Part shown: piece by piece, positions 1-10,241 of the stretch
Layout: each line of letters opens with the position of its first letter
Numbering within the stretch: the first letter of the stretch is position 1
DNA from: Crotalaria pallida
Taxonomy: Eukaryota; Streptophyta; Magnoliopsida; Fabales; Fabaceae
DNA: 64,000 nt
Direction of reading: 5' to 3'
Assembly: GCA_037953625.1 (NCBI GenBank)
Contig: CM075653.1
Span: 5,270,001-5,334,000, forward strand
Made by a program: the position numbers and the translations under genes
The notes under the pieces: model-generated
Database searches by the model: none
What the model was told of the DNA's origin: nothing
What the model saw: the letters and a program-made list of their open reading frames with translations, nothing else

Positions 1-299
1 TAATTTTTAAACTCAATAAAGTTCAAAGATTCTCTATTTAATTTATTTTCAAAAATAAATTATAATTGATTTAGAAATATTAATAATAAAAATATATAAT
101 GTTACCTTATCTAAAAAATATATATAATGCTATTAATACATATATACGAGATATTCTCGGACTCTTTATGTCAAGCTTATAAAACTTGGATTTGTCTCAT
201 TTAAATAATCAAGTCTAACTCCAAGGTCAAGCTTGTTTGTTTATATATACAAACAAGCTTGATCAAACATTTAACGAGTCGAGCTTGATTATTTCTAGT
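1..299. other. AT-rich intergenic DNA with a hairpin
   Basis: No coding signal is seen. Positions 227-262 form a perfect inverted repeat: 14-base arms beginning TCAAGCTTG around an 8-base AT loop. No function is assigned. Confidence 0.6.
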
Positions 300-767
300 A
301 ATCAACATGCTTTATTGTCAGATCGTTCCATTACGAATTAATGGTGATACTATCTTGAATGAAATTGTGGATTTTGCCAAGAAGTCCGAGAAATCTAGCT
401 TCATCCTTAAAGTGGACTTAGCTTTGAAAAAGCCTACGATTCAGTCAGTTGAAATTTTTCAAACTATATGCTTGGGAGGCTGAATTTTATTGAGAAATGG
501 AAGAGTTGGATTAGAGCCTTCATTTTTTTAGTTAGTAAGTCTGTGTTGGTGAATGGTAGTCATATAGGCAAGGTCCATATCAAAAAGGATTGAAGAAGAG
601 AAATCGATCCACTTGCACCTTTCTTGTTCTTGATCGTGGCTGGTGGAGGGCCATACGTAGTTAGGGAAGTTATTCAGAAAAGGAAATATATATGATGCTT
701 TCCAGGTCGGTGATCCAGGTATTGCTATTTCTTTATGGCAGTCTGAGCACCCAAGCGCCTAAGTAGG
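300..767 (+). pseudogene. LINE (non-LTR retrotransposon) reverse transcriptase fragment
   Basis: Conceptual translation in several frames gives typical plant L1-type reverse transcriptase pieces: a FILKVDL segment (the region before the fingers of RT), a KWKSWIRA block, SVLVNGS, and a DPLAPFLFLIVA block. Stops and frameshifts break it up, so it is dead. It ends at the target duplication of the LTR element at 768. Other LINE pieces on the same strand at about 5200 and 6640 could belong to the same original copy, separated by later insertions. The class is clear but the assignment to one element is inference. Confidence 0.75.
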
Positions 768-1149
768 TGTAACGAAGCTAAGGGGCAATTTAGGAAAAAA
801 ATATACAATTAAGTGCCACATGGTTTGGAGTTGCTTAAAAGGCAACACTAGGGAAGCATTTTGGGTGTGAAGAAGTTGGGAAAAGACTCTCTCTCTCTCT
901 CTGGTTCCTTCTTCTTCATCTCCCTATTCCATTTCCCTCTTCCTCATACAACCATCTCCACATTTCCTACCTTCTTAGTTTGAATTAAAGCATGGTTTCT
1001 TCTTATTCTACAACATTTTATTATCTTTCACTCTATCAGTGAATTATTGTAACTAGTGCTACTTATTTTGAGAGCATTGTTATTATCTAGATCTGATTTG
1101 TGCATTTAGTTATGCCTATTGACATGTTAGAAGAATCAGCCTTGTTACA
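768..1149 (+). repeat. 5' LTR of the gene-capturing retrotransposon
   Basis: It is matched almost base for base by 3366-3746. It contains a (CT)n run near 889-902 that is four bases shorter in the 3' copy. The ends are TGTAAC and GTTACA. Confidence 0.95.
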
Positions 1150-1374
1150 ATGGTGCTTTCATCGATCTCACTCGGCTACAAATAAACAACCACCGAAGGA
1201 GCAAATTACTGACCCTATTGAAAGAATGATTGCAATATGTAAGAAATCTCAAGCTAGGAGTGAGCAATTTCAACGAGAATTGGCTCAACTCAAGGAAAAA
1301 ATTGTAGCCCGTGAGAAGAACTCAAGTGTGGAGGCTGATCAAATTGGAGATATGAAGGATGCGGAGACACCGTT
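1150..1374 (+). pseudogene. gag-leader remnant and primer-binding region
   Basis: Directly after the LTR comes ATGGTGCTTTCATCG, which resembles primer-binding junctions of plant gypsy elements. It is followed by an open stretch encoding a charged helical segment (NKQPPKEQITDP, then ERMIAICKKSQARSEQF, then QLKEKIVAREKNSS) that looks like the start of a gag with a coiled coil. The reading frame is open from inside the LTR (about 1100) to 1405, and no gag core or zinc knuckle follows. What remains is probably the packaging and priming leader kept by the non-autonomous element. Confidence 0.55.
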
Positions 1375-1650
1375 GTGCAAATGGAACAGTGCCAAAAGCC
1401 CATAATCGTCGCTCTACCTTGTGACATCTGGGTTGCTGCCAAAAGAGCCAAATTCATGGATACTCATGCTCAGTTTGGGATATTTCCTTCGTGGGAGGTA
1501 GCTGAAAAGTTGGGTTTTGTGAACCATGTTGTTGAAGAGGGTGAACTATTGAAGACAAGCAGAGAGATTGCAGATGTTATTGTGAAAAATAATCTAGACA
1601 TGCTGTTGAGGTACAAGTCTGTTATAAATGATGGCATCAATTTAGGATCA
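1375..1650 (+). pseudogene. Captured enoyl-CoA hydratase fragment
   Basis: The frame opening at 1375 reads QKPIIVAL, then CDIWVAAKRAKFMDTHAQFG, IFPSW, EKLGFVNHVVEEGELL and RYKSVINDG. These blocks match the crotonase family of plant probable enoyl-CoA hydratase 1, a beta-oxidation enzyme that hydrates 2-enoyl-CoA. Compared with the family as remembered, two internal blocks are missing: the glycine-rich oxyanion-hole region between PII and CDI, and the stretch between IFPSW and EKLGF. The fragment therefore could not be catalytic. The joined coding blocks lack introns, which suggests copying from a spliced, possibly exon-skipped, transcript. The frame stays open to 2064. Confidence 0.75.
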
Positions 1651-2100
1651 ATTGGTGCAAAAACTACACCGAGTCGAGTCTACTCTGGAAACAAGATGGA
1701 GGAACTGGGTCCTTGTGAATCGAGCTCTTTTTTCGGTACTTCTGATCCACTTGCCTTCATTTTGTTGCTTCCCCAACCACTACCACCCAAACCACCTGAT
1801 CAGAACCATCTTAATTCGTTCAAATGGGTTCAAACTGGTTCAATTTTTCACTCAGGATTTCCATCAATTTCCTACACACAAGTGGTGTTTGAAGAAATGC
1901 CTGAAAGAGTTTTTAATTGCTGCATAATTACTCATAATCTTGTGGTTGTTTCCTACAATAACCTGTTATACGGTTTTGCAACAATGAGTCAGCTTCCTTG
2001 GCCATTATATTCACATCTTGCAGTGCTTGGAAGAGGCTCGAAAGGTCCTGTGGTTGTACAATAGGATGTAGCATGGCTTCCATCTTGGCTTCACAATTCC
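1651..2100 (+). other. Unidentified captured coding-like segment
   Basis: The frame begun in the hydratase piece stays open to 2064 through sequence with the look of coding DNA, including QVVFEEMPERVFN, which resembles a pentatricopeptide-repeat motif (VFDEMPER). One match of that length is weak, so the parent gene is uncertain. A stop at 2062-2064 ends this frame shortly before the next one opens at 2101. Confidence 0.35.
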
Positions 2101-3468
2101 ATGAAGTGTGGCTCTAATGAATTTGTGAGGGAGTCTCAAGTTCCCTTCAAACAGGATCTGACACCTTCTCAAGAAAATTGTAATGATTGCAAAGTGATGA
2201 ATGCAATATCAAGGGAAGATGGTAGACACAAAAATTGCCATTTGTTCTTATCCGGAGAAGATAGCTCACCTGTTAGTGTTGCTTCATCTCCTGGAAATGT
2301 GATTCACTTTAGTCTGCGTCTTTCTTCAGATGTTGATTCACTCTTTTGCTCAACCCAAGATTTGAATGCATTGCATGGTGCAGTTGCACTAAGTCAAGTT
2401 CAGTCATTGCCACATGTTCAAACTTCCGTTGATTTGATTGAGAACTCTGATGTTAACCAAATTGTTGTACCTGATAAGAGAAGCTGGAGAAATTTATTTG
2501 CGTACATGGGGCCTGGGTTTCTTGTTTCCATTGCATATATAGACCCAGGAAACTTCAAGACTGTTCTTCAGTCTGGGGCAAAATGTAAATATGAGTTACT
2601 TTGGATCATATTGCTGGCATCATGTGCTGCTCTTGTAATTCAAACAATGGTAGCCAATCCTGGCGTGGTCACTGGAAAACATTTAGCAGAGCATTGTAGA
2701 GCTGAATATTCCTGCGTGACTAACCTTTTCCTTTGGATAATCGGAGAAGTCGTCATAGTAGCCTGTGACATTCCTGAAGTAATTGGGACGACCTTCGCTT
2801 TGAACAGGCTATTTAACATACAAGTTTGGATTGGTGTTCTTCTGACAGGACTCATTACATTGATCCTCTTAGCTTTACAGCAATATGGGGTTAGGAAACT
2901 AGAATTCTTGATTGCATTTCTAGTATTTACAATTGCTGCAAGCTTTTTTGTGGAGCCTGGATATGCAAAACCTGATGCTAAAGAAGTTTTGAATGGTCTT
3001 TTTGTGCCACAACTTAATGGAAAGGAGTCTACTGGTCTTGCAATTTCACTTCTTGGGGCTATGGTTATGCCGCACAATCTCTTCCTGCACTCCGCACTGG
3101 TGCTACTTGAGAGGATGAAAATAATGGATGCTGATGCAAGGACCAGCCAAGTTATGATTCAATTTATTCCTCGAATTTTCATACTACTAGGGGAAATCAA
3201 TTCAATAGTGAAAGCACATGACATTCGGGAGTATAGTGGTGCTACTTTTTACTTCGCCGTGCAAGTCATAGTCATTCATTATTGGACGAAGACTTTCAAT
3301 TATATGCATCTACAATTCCATAGCCATGACCTTGAGGACAAGGTCATTTTTAATGGGGGCGGTAATGTAACAAAGCTAAGGGGCAATTTAGGAAAAAAAT
3401 ATACAACTAAGTGCCACATGGTTTGGAGTTGCTTAAAAGGCAACACTAGGGAAGCATTTTGGGTGTGA
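2101..3468 (+). CDS. Chimeric 455-codon ORF containing half of an NRAMP metal transporter
   Basis: NRAMP proteins are proton-coupled divalent-metal (Fe, Mn) carriers with 11-12 membrane helices. Codons from about 2435 to 3105 match the NRAMP1/6 group from the end of the cytosolic N-terminus (LIENSD) through roughly helix 6. The DPGN motif of helix 1 and the MPH motif of helix 6, both metal-site signatures, are present, as are EVIGTTFALN, LALQQYGVRKLE and LAISLLGAMVMPHN. The first about 110 codons are coding-like but unrecognised. After 3105 the similarity stops; the frame runs through a pol-tail-like segment (HDLEDKVIF) and ends inside the 3' LTR. No introns are seen, although plant genes of this group have many. 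The start at 2101 is simply the first ATG. A transporter half is unlikely to carry metal; whether it is translated is unknown. Confidence 0.7.
   Translation: MKCGSNEFVRESQVPFKQDLTPSQENCNDCKVMNAISREDGRHKNCHLFLSGEDSSPVSVASSPGNVIHFSLRLSSDVDSLFCSTQDLNALHGAVALSQVQSLPHVQTSVDLIENSDVNQIVVPDKRSWRNLFAYMGPGFLVSIAYIDPGNFKTVLQSGAKCKYELLWIILLASCAALVIQTMVANPGVVTGKHLAEHCRAEYSCVTNLFLWIIGEVVIVACDIPEVIGTTFALNRLFNIQVWIGVLLTGLITLILLALQQYGVRKLEFLIAFLVFTIAASFFVEPGYAKPDAKEVLNGLFVPQLNGKESTGLAISLLGAMVMPHNLFLHSALVLLERMKIMDADARTSQVMIQFIPRIFILLGEINSIVKAHDIREYSGATFYFAVQVIVIHYWTKTFNYMHLQFHSHDLEDKVIFNGGGNVTKLRGNLGKKYTTKCHMVWSCLKGNTREAFWV
3352..3365 (+). other. Polypurine tract of the gene-capturing element
   Basis: AATGGGGGCGG directly upstream of the 3' LTR is the expected plus-strand priming site. 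It fixes the element's orientation. Confidence 0.8.
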
Positions 3469-3746
3469 AGAATTTGGGATAAGACTCTCTCTCTGTGGTT
3501 CCTTCTTCTTCATCTCCCTATTCTATTTCCCTCTTCCTCATACAACCATCTCCACATTTCCTACCTTCTTAGTTTGAATTAAAGCATGGTTTCTTCTTAT
3601 TCTACAACATTTTATTATCTTTCACTCTATCAGTGAATTATTGTAACTAGTGCTACTTATTTTGAGAGCATTATTGTTATTATCTAGATCTGATTTGTGC
3701 ATTTAGTTATGCCTATTGACATGTTAGAAGAATCAGCCTTGTTACA
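3366..3746 (+). repeat. 3' LTR of the gene-capturing retrotransposon
   Basis: Direct copy of 768-1149, followed at once by the GTAGG target duplication at 3747-3751. Confidence 0.95.
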
Positions 3747-3751
3747 GTAGG

Positions 3752-5199
3752 GCGCCTAGGCGCCAATTCCCCCAATTTTTGTCAAGAAACAACCAATTTA
3801 GGTGCTTGGGCGCCCCCCACGACAACCACAACTCTGATTTTTACACGATTTTGGGTGACTTTTGGCTGCTTTTCACATAGAAACACATGGAAAATATCAG
3901 AAAGATATTCTAGAGATTAGGGAAACGTCAAACACTCAAAGAAGAGAGGGGAGAAGATCAAGGAGGGATCCAAACCTCAAGGGAAGAAATTCTAGAGGAG
4001 AGGAACGCTTGTGGATTCATCTCTATGTCTCACAGAGTTTGTTTCTTCCTTTTTCTTTTCTTTTTCATTATCCTTGTCTAGTTAAATCCTTTGTTAGGGA
4101 TGTGGTGAATTGGATTGTAATTATGTGATTTACAATTGAGATTATAAATTAATTCCTATCTATTGTTAATTGTTTGATTATGTTATTCATGGATATGCAT
4201 AAAAGTAGCTAATCTGTGACTTGGGATTCAATTCCTCAATTGGGAATTTAAGGATTAAATTAACCCTATAATCAAACATTATAATTTCACAACTAGTAGG
4301 AATATTTTTGGGAAATTATATAACATTTGTGATTCCTGTGTTTTTAATCAAACGATTATTAGTTTAGGACTTGCTTAAGAGATTATGGGGTATAAACTAA
4401 TAATACAAAGTAAGCTCCTCGAGGAATTAAGTTTTTATTACGTCTGGAATCGTTGTTAACATAATAGGAATGATATTTGTAACAAATGTAAATCATTATT
4501 ACTTCCAATGAAGCCATGTTGCTAGCACTTTTATCCATTACACAACTTAATCATTTTTATTACTTTTCTTTCAAAAATCCAAATAAATCGTTTTAATCCA
4601 ATTTCACTTGTTTAACTACGATAAGGTGATAATTATATTTCTTATTTAAGTTGATCGTTTTAATCCAAATAAATCGTTTTAATCCAATTTCACTTTTATC
4701 CGATCCATTACGCAACTTAATCATTTTTATTATTTTTATTACTTTTCTTTCAAAAATCCAAATAAATTGTTTTAATCCAATTTCACTTGTTTAACTACGA
4801 TAAGGTGATAATTACCATGTTGGTAAAAAAAAAGTCAAAACATGATTGGCTAAAAAAAACACTAAATGAGTTCGATAAAAAAAATAAATGAGACAGGTTA
4901 GAAAAATAATAATCCAGGAGTTAAAAAAAATTAAACTAGATCGGTTGAAAAAAAAATAAGACTAGTTAAAAAAACATTATTAAATCAAATCGGTTCAAAA
5001 ATCTTCTAAACAAGACTGACTCAAGAAAAGAAAAATAAGTGGTTCTTTTTTCTACACAAGACCAGTTTCGAATTGGTCTATTTAATTTAAACTAGACAAG
5101 TTGTTTTAGACCAGATTTACAAGACTGGCACCTTTCAGATCGGTTCAGAACAGATCTCGAATGCAATTCAGAATCGGTCTTAAAAAATTAAGTTGTAGT
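3752..5199. other. Unclassified repetitive DNA
   Basis: It begins at a GC palindrome (GGCGCCTAGGCGCC, 3751-3764). No credible gene is seen; the open frame 3862-4128 has no recognisable family. The texture (CT-rich stretch then AT-rich spacer) is LTR-like but no partner copy lies in the window. The 4815-5200 part is A-run-rich with repeated GGTT/GACC words. Confidence 0.45.
4540..4814. repeat. Imperfect tandem duplication
   Basis: A block of about 75 bp beginning TACTTTTCTTTCAAAAATCC at 4560 recurs at 4741. A partial copy (TTTTAATCCAAATAAATCG) lies between at 4652-4690. Confidence 0.8.
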
Positions 5200-5460
5200 G
5201 ATGTTCTGTCCATGATTGGTTTGAGGAAGGAATTGTGAAGAAAATTGGTTCTGGTAGGTAACAACACTTCTTTTTGGCACGACGTTTGGGTTGATGGTAA
5301 CTCTCTCCAAAATTTGCTCCGACGGCTTTACTTGGTGTCATGTGACAAGGACAAACAAGTTTGTGACCTTTATGATTTTGCTTTTGCTAATTGGAGGTTC
5401 ACTGGGTGTAGGCCTTTTTGTATTGTTATTTTTTTTTCCAAAATGGGTGGTTGATCTTGT
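5200..5460 (+). pseudogene. LINE fragment, downstream of reverse transcriptase
   Basis: Translation gives a NTSFWHDVWVDG block followed by a short loop and LYLVSCDKDKQVCDLYDF. This is the W-rich region that precedes the zinc-binding RVT domain in plant LINEs. It is interrupted soon after by an AT-rich stretch. It is probably a relic of the same copy as 300-767. Confidence 0.7.
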
Positions 5461-5489
5461 TGCTAAGTTGTATGATGGCTATTGTTGAT

Positions 5490-6403
5490 GTCTGTGAAGC
5501 ATGGCGACTCCAGTTTTTTAAGTGTACGCGTACAAGTACGAGTACGGTTTGGGTATGCATGTACCAAGTATGTATTAGATCCTAAACAAAATAAAATAAT
5601 AAAAAATTGGATACAGTTGGGTACTGTTTGGGGTACGGTTTTTTTGCAATTTTTTGTGGTTCAACTCGGTTTTTTGCTTTTTTGTGGTTCGACTTGGTTT
5701 TTTGGGGTTTTCCCTTATGTCCTTGCTATTCATTATTTTTCATTACTCCTTATTTTAGTTTGCAACTTATTAGCATCTCCTTTACGTGAGTTTAATTATA
5801 TATATATACACACGATCTTGTCTCAAAATTTTCAGATCATTGCTCTAAGGTTCGGTTCACGATCTCATTATTTTTGAGACCGTTAAAACCAAACCGGACC
5901 GATTACTTAAAAATTAAAAAAAAAAAAAAAACACTATACTGCAACATTGCTTTATGAATAGATTATTAGTTAAAATATGCCCTTGATATCAATGAGAAAA
6001 GGTATGAAGCAACATTGCTTTATGCTACAGAAGTTGCAACACCTTGTACTTTTGATTCGGAGGAACCACATATATACGTGCCATGGGTTGGAGAAGCACA
6101 TGATATTCTTGATGTGGTACGATTTAGCAATGAGTAAAGTGTAGATTTAATATTCATTGTTGAAACCTCAACTTTATGGTTATTATTATTTTTTTATCCC
6201 TTAATTTTCAATTGGGTTTTGCTAATTGCTGAGTATTTAACTATGTGCTAAACAGACTAGATTGGACCAGACCACACTATTTATAAACGGTTTGGTCCGG
6301 TCTTTGAACATAAAAAATATCTAGACCGACCTAGACCAGATCATGTTAGTTTAATTGATTTGGTCCCTAATATCCATCAAATACCAGATCGGACCGTTAC
6401 ACA

Positions 6404-6447
<44 letters not shown>

Positions 6448-6640
6448 CATATCTGTACCTTAGTATTTTTTAAAAAATGTCGTACCTTGTAGTAATTACC
6501 TACCGGTACCGTATCTGTACTCATGCAACACGAGTTAATGCTATTGATGGATGGTGCTTATTTTATTTTTTCCAGAAATCTTATGCTTCCTTGCATCTGA
6601 ATATTCTAAGTATATATACTAAAGAATTTATGGACAACAA
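5490..6640. other. Non-coding insertion-like stretch with a TA microsatellite
   Basis: It separates two LINE pieces. GTAC-rich sequence lies near both ends (5524-5560 and 6480-6525), which could be the ends of a DNA transposon, but no clean terminal inverted repeat was established. A (TA)n run lies at about 6408-6441. The 16-mer GCAACATTGCTTTATG occurs at about 5941 and again near 6008. The 6005-6135 part looks faintly coding but is not recognised. Confidence 0.45.
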
Positions 6641-7130
6641 AGGTGCCTAATAAGATCAAAGAATTCCCCTACAAAGGTGAACCTTACTCAACGCAGTGTT
6701 TATGTTCAACCGTTGTGTGTTTTGTAATTCATATGATGAGTCATGATTTATTTGTTTACCTTTGTTATGCGTATCTGGGAGCTGGTTTTTTCTTGGTGTG
6801 GGATGATTGTTCAAATGCTTACCACTTTGTCTGGTATTTATTCTTGTTTAGTTGTTTTGTGTGCCATCTTGGGGAGAAGGATAGGCGGAAATCTGCTTTA
6901 TCTATCTGGCATGTCATGATATATATGGTCAATTTGGTTGCTCCGCAATTGGATAATTTTCCGGCAAGAGAATTTTGATACAATAGATTTATTGGATTAA
7001 ATCGAAGTAAGTTCTTAAACCGGATGATTTTGCTTGTTGCGTTTTTCATACATTCTTTTTGCTGGTTGGTGTTTAAATTTTTTTCTTGTGTTTATGCTAT
7101 ATCTTTGTAACTGTGTAGTGTGTACTATAA
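6640..7130 (+). pseudogene. LINE 3'-end fragment
   Basis: One frame reads WSIWLLRNWIIFRQENFDTI followed by DLLD, which is the conserved tail of plant LINE ORF2 (the WxIWxxRN...F motif) near the element's 3' end. Stops follow in all frames. The right part (from 6803) lies within a segment duplicated at 13021 and 33788. Confidence 0.7.
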
Positions 7131-7358
7131 CATGCTATAACATTTTATTGAGAATATCTAGTACTTCGTTTATAATATATTTTTACTTAGAAAAAAAAAG
7201 TCAAGTTCGAATATTTCTAGAATAGTTTGCCTCAGTTAGTTACATCCTTATATACGACCCTTCCTTGTTTTCAAATGGATGTTGTATGAATTTGTACGAA
7301 TCTTTTAGATAAATAACAAGATTGATTCTAACAAAATAAAGGTTGTGAAATAAATTAC

Positions 7359-7840
7359 CTTGATTCTGGAAGAGAAGTCCACCTCCAAAAACGAGGATCA
7401 TCTCCATAAACAATAAAAAGTGATCTAGCAGATAACATATAGCATTTCTTCCCATAGGCCTTCTCTAATACAAAGCTCTAACAAGATATGCACCATTATT
7501 TGAATTTGTTAATAACTCAAATATTGATTCCAATTAAAATATAATTATTAGCTTAATCCATATCCACATGCTTTAGACAAAGTTTAATTACCTTTTGACC
7601 ATCGTCTATGAGAATTGTGTTGTGGGAAAGATAAATATAAAGATCCTTCTTTGAATCAAAACATAGAGAAGTAGGAATTAAATTGTGGTAATCAGAAGGA
7701 AGAAACTTTTCCCAAATGGCATCAGATTTGGAAGTTGATCTAAAAGTGGATGAAAGCAAAGACATAACGCAAACATCACGTGGAGTGGTGAATGAGAGTA
7801 TGTTAACTATGCACTGTTCTGGTAAATTATGAAACTCCAT
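7359..7840 (-). pseudogene. Truncated F-box/PP2-B10-like gene (copy 1)
   Basis: Exon 1 (7840-7592, 249 nt) encodes an intact F-box: MEFHNLPEQCIVNILSFTT, then PRDVC and SDAIWEKFLPSDY. A GT donor follows DDGQK. Exon 2 (7477-7359, 119 nt) is open and encodes KAYGKKCYMLSARSLFIVYG and FWRWTSLPES, the beginning of the phloem-protein-2 lectin-like domain. Exon sizes are identical to those of the intact gene at 49351-51841. Exon 3, which holds most of the PP2 domain, is absent; the LINE tail lies where it should be. In the family such proteins act as SCF ubiquitin-ligase substrate receptors. If transcribed, this copy could give only an F-box-like short protein. Confidence 0.85.
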
Positions 7841-8350
7841 ATAGCCTTAGCTATCTAAAATGGTGTTTTCCTTGTTTTTATCAAATCATGTGCTTGTGTT
7901 TGTATTTATGTTTGAATTGCATGCCTTAATTTCGTGGAAGAATGAATGTTGGCCTCAAATATTGTTGCCTTAATTATATGGTTTGTTTGTTTTTTACTGT
8001 ATTTTTTCTTATGTATGCCCAAAACCTTAACCACGGGATCGCTCTCGAACTGGATTAGTCGATCTAATGGGCCGGATACCAGGGTGCAAACCAAAAAAAT
8101 GTTAAACAATAATAGGTCTTTATCAAAAATTAATATAATTAATGAGTATGAAGGCATATGCTATTGGTTTTTAATTGTTTAGTGTCCTGTTTGATCCAAA
8201 ATTTGGGTGCTGTGCACCGGAATTATTTTCTGCATTTGTTTAAGGCTACACAATTTTGAACGTCAGTTTTGTGTATATGCTATTTGTATCTGACCTTTTT
8301 TTGTGCGGGGAGTATATATATCTTATACTTTTCGTGCTTTGAAATAAAAT

Positions 8351-8880
8351 TTGTGGCTTATTTATGATTTTAGTCTCTAAAAATTTAGCGTGTTTTGGTT
8401 TTAGTTCCTAAAAGTTACTTTGATAGTGACTGGTCCTTAATTTTTCAAACATTTTGGTTTTGGTCCCATCTGTTAGAAAAAATCAATTATTTGTTGACAT
8501 TGTTAATGGAAATCCACACCAACAACTACGTGGTGTGAGATAACACCAAATAAGTATTGTGAATTGGATGAATTGGATGATTCAGATTCATAAACACAAA
8601 ATTCTGCGTATGAGACCATTTTGCGTATGGAACCATTTTGTGTCCATGGATCTGTATCATCCATGTCATATCATTTATTTGGCGTTTTCTCATACTACGT
8701 GACTGCTGTTATGGTGTTCCGCTAGCCACGTCAGCAAATAACAGTTTTTTCATAATGGAGTGGATTAAAACCAAAATATATGAAAAATTAAGGACCACTC
8801 ACAATCAAAATAACTTATAGGAACTAAAATCAAAACATGTCGAACTTTTAGAGACCAAAAGCATAAATAAACCAAATTTT
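8351..8880. mobile_element. Long-TIR foldback element (MULE-like MITE)
   Basis: Ends of more than 100 bp are inverted copies: GGCTTATTTATGATTTTAGT on the left, and a GGTTTATTTATGCTTTTGGT end when the right side is read on the minus strand. Copy B of the duplication (around 35424) is an uninterrupted empty site. AAATTT-like bases flank both sides. There is no coding capacity. Confidence 0.8.
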
Positions 8881-9339
8881 GCCTTATCCAAATAAATGGG
8901 TATGAATATTTTGTAAATACGTCAATTCTCGATGCAAAATTATTCGATACGAGTTTTCTCTAGGAGACTAGGTAAAGTGAATCTCAATCATGATAAAATG
9001 ATTACTTGCTTTATTCAAAGGCCAAAAGTGGCTATATATATATATATACAAAAGAATTACATCATCAATTGGCGGTGAAAAGGAATCAAAAGGGAATCAT
9101 AGAATAAAGTTACAGTTGGCATATTACTTGACCTCCACTACTAATAAATATTAAATAGTAATAACTAACTTGCATAAAGCTGATGATGTTACTTGGTGTG
9201 TGTGAAGGGAATTCCGTTATCTAATACCCCCTCGCTAGCTGGAGTGGATGTCATTCACTCCAAGCTAGGACAAAAGATGAGAAAAAGGAGTGGGATCAAG
9301 TGCCTTCATGAATAAATCAGCAGGTTACTCAGTAGTAGA

Positions 9340-10198
9340 TGTGATGCCCTTAGAAATAAAACCCCTTAATCTTAATAATTTATTTATTACTTAAAATTTT
9401 CGCTCTAAAACTTAACTTATAAAAATTTTTCGTGAAAATCGGACGAAATTCCTTTTGTTTTTGTAACTTTTCCAAAATAATTTTTTCCTTGTTCCACCTG
9501 TATAAACATATATTTATACCAATAGAAAAGCCAGCAGGGCTCACAGCATCATCATGCATATCAATCACATCATTTCCAGAAAATATTAACAAGTTTGCGG
9601 ATTAGTTAATTCCCAAAAAATCGCTCCTTTCCCAAAAGAAGGGGTCATGGGCCACCCAAGTGCTACATCCTAGCACCCAAAACCCATATATACCAGGTTT
9701 AACAAAATAGGTTAATATATACACATCAGAAACCCAAAATAACGCCCAAGACAGACATCAAGACCAACTACTACTACTTACTCTCCCCGAGGGGGAGAGA
9801 GAGAGTACTCCTACTCAGCCGGTAACTGTGTATGCTAGGGCTCGATACCTGTATAAAAACAGTCAGGAGTGAGCATTACACAATACTTAGAAAATATATT
9901 CTAAAAGGACATAGAGAATAACTAAGTCATTCACAATTAGCAAATGATTTCATTACATCATGCTCCCACAAATTTATGCCCACACATTTCATTTATCCAT
10001 TTCCTTGCCTTTTTATCCATTATTAATTTCCCTATTCCTTTTTATCCATTTTATCCATTGTTATCTTTTCCACACCTTACGGTAGGTCCTTTTCTTTTAT
10101 AAATTCACATACCTTACGGCAGGTCCATTAATATATATACACACACCTTTATGGCGGGTCCTTTAATATATATACACGCTCCTTTATGGAGGGTCCAT

Positions 10199-10241
<43 letters not shown>

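Larger units (their letters stand above)
768..3746 (+). mobile_element. Non-autonomous LTR retrotransposon carrying captured host-gene fragments
   Basis: Two LTRs of 382 and 381 bp, each starting TGTAAC and ending GTTACA, bound the element. A perfect 5-bp target duplication GTAGG lies at 763-767 and 3747-3751. A primer-site-like stretch follows the left LTR at 1150 and a purine tract (3352-3363) precedes the right LTR, so the element reads on the plus strand. By eye the LTRs differ by about six substitutions and two or three short indels, so insertion is fairly recent. The interior of about 2.2 kb has a short gag-like start but no protease, reverse transcriptase, RNase H or integrase. Instead it holds enoyl-CoA hydratase-like and NRAMP-like coding sequence without visible introns. 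Mobilisation would have needed enzymes from another element. Membership of Ty3/gypsy is inferred from the LTR ends and a pol-tail-like segment near 3330. Confidence 0.93.
6803..8972. repeat. Segmental duplication, copy A
   Basis: It is collinear with 13021-13129 plus 33788-35518 (copy B). It carries the LINE tail, two exons of a PP2-B F-box pseudogene and flanking DNA. Copy A has a private foldback element (8351-8880); copy B has a private Stowaway-like MITE and the hAT nest. Confidence 0.9.

Noticed and set aside
2640..3077. 145-codon minus-strand frame
   Set aside because: It is the antisense shadow of the NRAMP coding block.
3862..4128. 88-codon open frame
   Set aside because: No recognisable domain, basic low-complexity start, and it sits in LTR-like repetitive DNA.
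6643..6978. Plus-strand frame as a separate gene
   Set aside because: Another frame over the same bases gives the clear LINE tail motif, so the longer frame is incidental.
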